Shown: positions 58,742 to 64,000 of the stretch, in pieces
Position numbering within the stretch: position 1 is the stretch's first letter
Layout: every line of letters starts with the position of its first letter
Source of the DNA: Kibdelosporangium aridum
Lineage (GTDB): Bacteria > Actinomycetota > Actinomycetes > Mycobacteriales > Pseudonocardiaceae
Length of the DNA: 64,000 nt
NCBI RefSeq assembly: GCF_900176515.1
Contig: NZ_FWXV01000001.1
Coordinates: 620,001 to 684,000 of the forward strand
Direction of reading: 5' to 3'
Position numbers and translations under genes: made by a program
Notes under the pieces: generated by a model
Told to the model about the DNA's origin: nothing
What the model saw: only the letters and a program-made list of their open reading frames with translations
The model's database searches: none

Positions 58742-60480
58742 GACCGTCCCTCCAAGACAGTGTCCGCGATGGCGGAACCAGTGAACCCATGGGACTCAAG
58801 GATTTGCTGACGTGACGCGTGCGCGATGAAGGCGCGAGGATGCCCGATCGTGTACACCGGAATCTCCGGTACGGCCTGAGCAAGCAAGCTTCCGGCCGAT
58901 CCGTCCCTGCTGGAGTCCTCGACGGTGAACACCCGTCGATGTGCGCGGGCCAGAGCGGCCAAAGCGGGGGAGCACGGCACAACCCACCGAGGGTCGACCA
59001 CGGTCACGCCAAGACCTTCAGCCTCCAGCAGCGCAGCCGCGTCAAGACAAGCCTGCGCAACGGGCCCCATCGACACCAGAAGGATGTCATTGCCCGAAGA
59101 CCGGAGAATGTCGACGCAACCCATTCGATCGACGGCACCAATCGAAGCACCGGCCGACGCCTTGGGGAATCGGACCACGGTCGGACCAGCGGCCGACACA
59201 GCCTCACGAAGCAACTCGCGTAGCTGAGACGGATCGCGGGGAGCAGCAACGCGAAGCCCGGGAACAGCGGTCATCAAACCGATGTCCCACACGCCATGAT
59301 GCGAGGGTCCGTCGGGCCCAGTGATACCGGCTCGGTCCAGAACGAAGGTCACCGGCAGCCGATGCAGTGCCACGTCCATCAGCACCTGGTCGAAAGCCCG
59401 GTTCAGGAACGTCGAATAGACTGCGACCACAGGATGACACCCACCCATGGCCAGCCCGGCCGCGGACGTGACCATGTGCTGTTCCGCGATCCCGACGTCG
59501 AAGATCCGCTTGGGGAACCGGCGCGCGAACTCACCGAGCCCAGTCGGCAGAAGCATCGACGCGGTCAGGCAGACCACGTCATCTCGTTGCGCACCAATGT
59601 CGACGATCTCCGACGCGAAGACGTCTGTCCACGTTGGCTTGGCCGAGGACCGTGGCCGTCCGGTGGTGGGGTCGACGGTTCCGACAGCGTGCATCCGGTC
59701 GTTGGCGTCGGCTTCGGCGTGAGCGAATCCCTTTCCTTTGACCGTCACGCAGTGCACGACCACGGGGGAGCGGTACGAGCGCGCCTCACGCAGCGCATGC
59801 TCCAGTTCCGGTAGATCATGGCCGTCGACAGGTCCGATGTAGACGAACCCGAGTTGTTCGAAGACATTGGATCCGTTGCCCGCCCGCAGATCCGCCAGAT
59901 GATCCGCGATACCACCACTGGTCGGCGCATAGGAGCGGCCGTTGTCGTTCAGTACCACGACAACGGGTCTGCTGGAACCGCCGATGTTGTTCAACGCCTC
60001 CCAGCACATCCCACCGGTCAGCGCGCCGTCACCGACGACCGCGACCGTAGTGCGCCCGGCGATCTCCCGAACGGCATCAGCTTTGGCAAGGCCGTCCGCA
60101 TAGGACAGTGCGGTCGAAGCGTGTGAGTTCTCGATGATGTCGTGGGCCGACTCGGCTTGGCTGGGATAGCCGGACAACCCGCCGCGCAGTCGTAACGACG
60201 TGAAGTCCTGCCTGCCGGTGACGATCTTGTGGACGTACGCCTGATGTCCCGTGTCGAACAGGATCCGGTCGCGTGGCGAGCGGAACACCCGGTGCAACGC
60301 CAACGTCAGCTCGACGACACCGAGGTTGGGGCCGAGGTGGCCGCCGTTGCGGCAGACGTTCTCGATCAGGAACTGCCTGATGCCCGCGGCGACGGCACGC
60401 AGCCGCGGGTGTCCCAGGGCCCGGAGTGTCGCGGGATCGCAGGCCAGGCCTGGCTGTAGTGCGGCCGCGGTAGCCGACAT
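58738..60480 (-). CDS. dxs: 1-deoxy-D-xylulose-5-phosphate synthase
   Basis: The protein has 580 residues from ATG 60480 (RBS GGGAGGGA), shorter than the usual 620-640. The TPP-binding motif reads [20 protein letters not shown]. Other Dxs motifs are [54 protein letters not shown] and [16 protein letters not shown]. It makes DXP from pyruvate and glyceraldehyde-3-phosphate, the first step of the MEP pathway. It is divergent from ispH with a 127-base gap. The clustering suggests dedicated precursor supply rather than the sole housekeeping set. Confidence 0.95.
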   Translation of the reverse strand: MSATAAALQPGLACDPATLRALGHPRLRAVAAGIRQFLIENVCRNGGHLGPNLGVVELTLALHRVFRSPRDRILFDTGHQAYVHKIVTGRQDFTSLRLRGGLSGYPSQAESAHDIIENSHASTALSYADGLAKADAVREIAGRTTVAVVGDGALTGGMCWEALNNIGGSSRPVVVVLNDNGRSYAPTSGGIADHLADLRAGNGSNVFEQLGFVYIGPVDGHDLPELEHALREARSYRSPVVVHCVTVKGKGFAHAEADANDRMHAVGTVDPTTGRPRSSAKPTWTDVFASEIVDIGAQRDDVVCLTASMLLPTGLGEFARRFPKRIFDVGIAEQHMVTSAAGLAMGGCHPVVAVYSTFLNRAFDQVLMDVALHRLPVTFVLDRAGITGPDGPSHHGVWDIGLMTAVPGLRVAAPRDPSQLRELLREAVSAAGPTVVRFPKASAGASIGAVDRMGCVDILRSSGNDILLVSMGPVAQACLDAAALLEAEGLGVTVVDPRWVVPCSPALAALARAHRRVFTVEDSSRDGSAGSLLAQAVPEIPVYTIGHPRAFIAHASRQQILESHGFTGSAIADTVLEGRS

Positions 60481-60607
60481 GTTCCCTCCCTGATCGAATT
60501 GCACGCCGCCTGAGTCTGTGAGGGCCCGGCAAAGCGGTCCACCCGCCGTTCTGCGCCACGGAACGACGGCTGTGTTGGCATTAGCCGAAAGCCTTACGTT
60601 CGCTGGC

Positions 60608-61540
60608 ATGGGACGTCGAATTCTGCTGGCCGCGCCACGCGGTTTCTGTGCGGGCGTCGATCGTGCGATCGTCACTGTCGAACGGGCGCTGGAGGTGTAC
60701 GGACCGCCGATCTATGTGCGGAAAGAAATCGTGCACAACAAGCATGTCGTGCGCACGCTCGCCGACTGCGGTGTTGTTTTCGTCGACGAGGTCGACGAAG
60801 TTCCCGCGGGTTCAGTGGTGGTGTTCTCCGCGCACGGCGTGTCGCCGAAGGTGAAGCAGGACGCGCGAAGCCAAGGGCTGACGGCGATTGACGCGACCTG
60901 TCCGCTGGTGACCAAGGTGCATCAGGAAGTAATCCGGTTCGCCAGGAACGGCTATCAAATCCTGCTCGTCGGCCACGAGGGCCACGAGGAAGTCGAAGGC
61001 ACCATGGGTGAGGCACCTGACCGGGTCCAGTTGGTCGACACAGCCGAAGACGTCGGGAAAGTCACCGTGGAAAACCCGGAGAAAGTGATCTGGCTGTCCC
61101 AGACAACGCTCAGCGTAGACGAGACGATGCAACGGGTCGACGGGCTGAAGGAACGGTTCAGTGCCCTCGCGGACCCGCCGAGCAGCGATATCTGTTACGC
61201 CACCCAGAACCGCCAAGTCGCGGTGAAACTCCTCGCCCCGGAATGCGAACTCGTGCTTGTCGTCGGCTCACGCAACTCGTCGAACTCGGTGCGCCTGGTC
61301 GAGGTCGCCTTGCAGGCCGGGGCGAACGCGGCCCACCTGATCGACTCGGTGAGCGAGATCGATCCGTCCTGGTTGGACTCGGTCGCCACGATCGGGCTGA
61401 CCAGCGGTGCCTCGGTGCCAGAGGTTCTGGTCACCGAGGTCGTCGGCTTCCTCGCCGAGCGGGGGTGGCCCGAGCCCGAAGAGGTTGTCACCGCTGCGGA
61501 ACGGCAGGTGTTCGCCCTGCCTAGAAACCTGTCACAGTAG
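60608..61540 (+). CDS. ispH: 4-hydroxy-3-methylbut-2-enyl diphosphate reductase
   Basis: The protein has 310 residues from ATG 60608 ([20 protein letters not shown]). The three Fe-S cysteines are at [15 protein letters not shown] (Cys14), [17 protein letters not shown] and [16 protein letters not shown], and [18 protein letters not shown] is the substrate loop. It makes IPP and DMAPP in the last MEP step. The RBS is weak and the mRNA may be near-leaderless. The end overlaps the convergent cyclophilin gene by 20 bases. Confidence 0.96.
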   Translation: MGRRILLAAPRGFCAGVDRAIVTVERALEVYGPPIYVRKEIVHNKHVVRTLADCGVVFVDEVDEVPAGSVVVFSAHGVSPKVKQDARSQGLTAIDATCPLVTKVHQEVIRFARNGYQILLVGHEGHEEVEGTMGEAPDRVQLVDTAEDVGKVTVENPEKVIWLSQTTLSVDETMQRVDGLKERFSALADPPSSDICYATQNRQVAVKLLAPECELVLVVGSRNSSNSVRLVEVALQAGANAAHLIDSVSEIDPSWLDSVATIGLTSGASVPEVLVTEVVGFLAERGWPEPEEVVTAAERQVFALPRNLSQ

Positions 61541-62189
61541 CTTTTTCGATCTTCACCGGCTTGGCGGGCAGGCCGTCGCCCGGCACAGCCGGGTCGGTGT
61601 CGATGATGCCGTTGGCCACGATCCGGTCCAGCACGTCCATCCCGCGCACGACCTTGCCGAACACCGAGTACTTCGGCGCGATGTTGGCGAAGGAGTGCAC
61701 GATGAAGAACTCGCTGCCGTTGGTTCCCGGCCCCTGGTTGCCCATCGCGACGGTGCCGCGCGGGTAGGTCTCCTTGCCGGTGACCTCGTCGGCGAACTTG
61801 TAGCCAGGCCCGCCCACCTCGGCCTTGATCAGGTCACCGCACTGCAGCACGCCGAGCCGCGCGTTGTTCGTCAGCCGCCAGCACTGGCTCTTGTTGTAAA
61901 AGCGCTGCGCGACCAGGCTGATCATGTTGTGCGCGGCGCACGGGGCCGCGCCTGCCCGGTTGAGTTCGATGACGATCGGGCCGTGGTTGGTCTTGAACGT
62001 GACCTTCTGCGTGCCGATGGTCAGCGCGTACGGCAGTGGCCGCATGACCGGCCGAGGCGACGGGTTCTCCGGCGTCGGCGTGAACTCGCACCGGACGAAC
62101 GGCTTCACGGTCGAAGCCTGGGCCGGTGCGGCCGCGAGAACTGACGCCGCCAAGGCGACGACAGTGGTGAATACCCAACGAAGCTTCAT
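61521..62189 (-). CDS. Secreted cyclophilin-type peptidyl-prolyl isomerase
   Basis: The protein has 222 residues. It has a Sec signal ([26 protein letters not shown]), then a ~50-residue lead-in and a cyclophilin domain with [28 protein letters not shown] (Arg of the active site), [27 protein letters not shown] and [17 protein letters not shown]. The cysteines (positions in CEFTPT, APCAAH, SQCWR and LQCGD) could form disulfides outside the cell. It assists folding of exported proteins. Confidence 0.92.
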   Translation of the reverse strand: MKLRWVFTTVVALAASVLAAAPAQASTVKPFVRCEFTPTPENPSPRPVMRPLPYALTIGTQKVTFKTNHGPIVIELNRAGAAPCAAHNMISLVAQRFYNKSQCWRLTNNARLGVLQCGDLIKAEVGGPGYKFADEVTGKETYPRGTVAMGNQGPGTNGSEFFIVHSFANIAPKYSVFGKVVRGMDVLDRIVANGIIDTDPAVPGDGLPAKPVKIEKATVTGF

Positions 62190-62249
62190 GGGCAGACAAT
62201 AATGCCCAGGTCCAGCGTTTGTACCTGGCTTGTATCCGCGGTGGCCACG

Positions 62250-63482
62250 ATGAGGCCCATGCAGGCTTCGAAGTCCTGGGGACGGCTGCTGCTCGCAGCC
62301 ATGATCATGACAACCGCGTTGCCGGGCGTCGCCTCGGCCGCCGCCGAGTCACATTCCGAGAAGATCATCTTCGACGGGGGCGGCGACGACACGCTCAACG
62401 GCATCCGATACCACTCATTCCGGATCCCGGCCCTGATCCGCACCAACGACGACACACTGATCGCGTTCGTCGAAGGCCGTGCGGACAACAACGCCGACTA
62501 CGGCAACATCAATCTGTTGTACAAGCGCTCGTTCGACAACGGCGCGACCTGGTCCAAGCTGGCCGAGGTGGTCGGCGGCGGACTGGGCGTGTGGGGCAAC
62601 CCCACGCCGGTTGTCGACCGGTCGAACGGCAAGATCTGGCTGTTCATGAACCACCAGCCGGAAGGCCACCACCCGGTCGACTCGTGGGACGACCGGCAGG
62701 TCTGGCTCTCGTCCAGCACGAACGACGGCGCGACCTGGTCAGCGCCGGTGAACATGTCCGAGAGCCTGAAGCCCCGCGAACTGGCCACGGGCAAGAGCTG
62801 GAACTGGGACGCGGTCGGCCCTGGTGTCGGCATCCAGACGACCGTGCGCAACCCGGGCAGGCTGGTGATCCCGGCCCAGCACCGCAACATCTACAGCGAC
62901 GACCACGGCCAGACCTGGAAGGTCCAGGTCATGAAGACCACGGCCGGTGCGGCGATGGAACAGACCGGCGAGTCGACCGTGCTCGAACTGGCCGACGGCA
63001 GGCTCTACCGCAACGACCGGCCGACCTCGGGCAATTGGGAGAACGTCAAACGCCGTTGGGTGGCCCGCGGCACGATCGAAGGCGGCTTCACGCCGTTCTC
63101 CGGTGCCGACTGCCTGCTCGACCCGCTGAACGAAGCGTCGACCATGCGGTACAACGCCGACGCGCCCGCGCGGCTGGCGTTCGTGAACTCGGCGAGCACC
63201 ACGACCCGCACCAAGATGCGGATCCGGATGAGCGAGGACGAGGGCAAAACCTGGAGCTACAGCCGTCCGTTCTCCGACGCGCCGCTGCCCCTGGAGGGCG
63301 GCAACTACAAGGAAGGCGGCTACTCGAGCATCGTGAAGACCGCCGACTACCACGTCGGTGCGTTGATCGAGGTCAACGAGAACACTGGCAGCAGTTCGAC
63401 CTCACACCGGTCGATCGCGTTCCGGAAGGTGAACCTGCCGTGGGTTCAGGGCGGCGTGCGCGAACCTACCTGCACTGAGTAA
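62250..63482 (+). CDS. Secreted exo-alpha-sialidase (GH33-like)
   Basis: The protein has 410 residues from ATG 62250 (GGTGG five bases upstream). The Sec signal is RLLLAAMIMTTALPGVASA-A. The FRIP motif is SFRIPALIRTNDDTLIAFVEGR. Four Asp-box-like repeats are visible: SFDNGATW, STNDGATW, SDDHGQTW and SEDEGKTW. The catalytic arginines are plausible in the FRIP Arg and later R residues. It releases sialic acid from host-, food- or soil-derived glycans. No sialic-acid catabolism genes are in the window. Confidence 0.92.
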   Translation: MRPMQASKSWGRLLLAAMIMTTALPGVASAAAESHSEKIIFDGGGDDTLNGIRYHSFRIPALIRTNDDTLIAFVEGRADNNADYGNINLLYKRSFDNGATWSKLAEVVGGGLGVWGNPTPVVDRSNGKIWLFMNHQPEGHHPVDSWDDRQVWLSSSTNDGATWSAPVNMSESLKPRELATGKSWNWDAVGPGVGIQTTVRNPGRLVIPAQHRNIYSDDHGQTWKVQVMKTTAGAAMEQTGESTVLELADGRLYRNDRPTSGNWENVKRRWVARGTIEGGFTPFSGADCLLDPLNEASTMRYNADAPARLAFVNSASTTTRTKMRIRMSEDEGKTWSYSRPFSDAPLPLEGGNYKEGGYSSIVKTADYHVGALIEVNENTGSSSTSHRSIAFRKVNLPWVQGGVREPTCTE

Positions 63483-63493
63483 AACGACTGCGC

Positions 63494-63549
63494 GGCACCA
63501 TCAGGATGGGTAGAAATGCCGCATGACCAGTTCCCATCTTGATGGTGCC
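63494..63549 (+). promoter_or_regulatory. Long hairpin enclosing the PTP gene start codon
   Basis: GGCACCATCAGGATGGG (63494-63510) pairs with CCCATCTTGATGGTGCC (63533-63549): 17 pairs with one G-U in RNA. The 22-base loop contains the ATG at 63523. It could mask translation initiation, act as a terminator for the sialidase gene, or be a protein-binding site. Confidence 0.65.
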
Positions 63550-63978
63550 ATCCAGTTGCCCGACGGGACCTGGATCCGTGGCCGGGGTCTGATGAACTCG
63601 CAGGCCACTGGAGAGAAGCCGGAATACGGCCTGTACCTGGGGTCGGCGCGGATGCGCCGCAAGCGCGACGCCGCGATCGAATGGCCGCACGACTGGGTCG
63701 AATGGCCCGATTTCCTGCTGCCGAAGGACACCGACGCCGCGATCCGGGCGATCCGCAAACTGCACGAGACAGCGAAGTCCGGCAAGCGAGTCGAAGTCGC
63801 GTGCGGCGGAGGCAACGGCCGGACCGGCACGGTGATCTCCTGCCTGGCGATCCTGGCAGGAACCGCACCGGCCGATGCCGTCGCCTGGGTCCGTGAGCAC
63901 TACCGCAGCAAGGCTGTCGAGACGCCGTGGCAGCGCAAATGGGTCCTGCGGTTCAGCGACCGGGCGCAAGTCGGCTGA
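63523..63978 (+). CDS. Protein-tyrosine-phosphatase-like protein
   Basis: The protein has 151 residues. The signature loop is VACGGGNGRTGTVISCL with Cys94-x5-Arg100, and a WPD-like loop is in DWVEWPDFLLPKD (Asp63, general acid). The residue before the Cys is Ala, where classical PTPs have His. The small size and single domain suit a low-complexity dual-specificity-like phosphatase. The start codon lies in a hairpin loop. The gene is 40 bases downstream of the sialidase gene, on the same strand. The window ends 22 bases after its stop. Confidence 0.85.
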   Translation: MTSSHLDGAIQLPDGTWIRGRGLMNSQATGEKPEYGLYLGSARMRRKRDAAIEWPHDWVEWPDFLLPKDTDAAIRAIRKLHETAKSGKRVEVACGGGNGRTGTVISCLAILAGTAPADAVAWVREHYRSKAVETPWQRKWVLRFSDRAQVG

Positions 63979-64000
63979 AGAACCTGGTGATGTCGCCGCG

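Noticed and set aside
62219..63478. 419-residue frame overlapping the sialidase gene on the same strand
   Set aside because: It is a frame-shifted shadow; the sialidase frame has signal peptide, FRIP and Asp-boxes.
1..64000. tRNA, rRNA or riboswitch genes
   Set aside because: Reading for acceptor/TpsiC patterns and conserved riboswitch cores found none that I could support.

Overview
This is a G+C-rich actinobacterial chromosome segment. Third codon positions are almost all G or C, GTG starts are frequent, and many genes overlap by 4 bases (ATGA). The gene content fits a Pseudonocardiaceae-type actinomycete: iniA/iniC-like dynamins, sigC-like and cmtR-like genes close to mycobacterial proteins, a mannitol-type PTS, and dxs/ispG/ispH. 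The genus is an inference. No rRNA, tRNA or CRISPR array was recognised. The only mobile element seen is a decayed IS3-family copy.

Region 1 (1-21.8 kb) looks like one large envelope-associated locus. A tightly coupled minus-strand operon runs moxR, DUF58, a TgpA-like transglutaminase-fold membrane protein, two tandem paralogous beta-propeller/PKD surface proteins, and a membrane protein with cytoplasmic Ig-like domains. Divergent from it is an Hsp70-type ATPase joined through one membrane helix to an outside propeller. Next come a signal-less SLT/NlpC cell-wall hydrolase and two dynamin-like GTPases in an iniBAC-like order. Last is an AAA+ ATPase with a DUF4255 protein, a pair otherwise known from contractile injection systems.

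Region 2 (21.8-30 kb) holds a DJ-1/PfpI protein and an aldo-keto reductase, an AOC-barrel-like secreted protein and a DUF427 protein. It then has a complete split hexitol PTS: PfkB kinase, EIIC, EIIB, EIIA and an MDR dehydrogenase. A divergent DeoR regulator and HPr follow, with shared TAAATCAACAT boxes.

Region 3 (30-42.4 kb) is mixed accessory metabolism. It contains a MerR regulator with a VIT/vWA protein, with palindromes before and inside the regulator gene. It also has a methyltransferase, a membrane protein gene carrying in-frame repeated DNA, a Tat-exported GH99-like protein, a DUF899 protein, an alditol oxidase, an alpha/beta hydrolase with an OhrR-type regulator, and a WYL regulator with an epoxide hydrolase.

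Region 4 (42.3-50.7 kb) is signalling. A membrane protein/ABC exporter/two-component operon is preceded by twin palindromes. After it come a single-polypeptide sigma factor plus zinc anti-sigma plus membrane anchor plus outside domain, an MDR oxidoreductase, and a sigC-like ECF factor.

Region 5 (50.4-64 kb) holds a GNAT protein and a pirin, a LysE exporter with an Lrp regulator, a TctCBA tricarboxylate transporter, and the IS3 remnant. Next are a CmtR-type metal sensor with a CDF transporter and the isoprenoid genes dxs-ispG with divergent ispH. The window ends with a secreted cyclophilin, a sialidase, and a small PTP-like phosphatase whose start codon lies inside a long hairpin.
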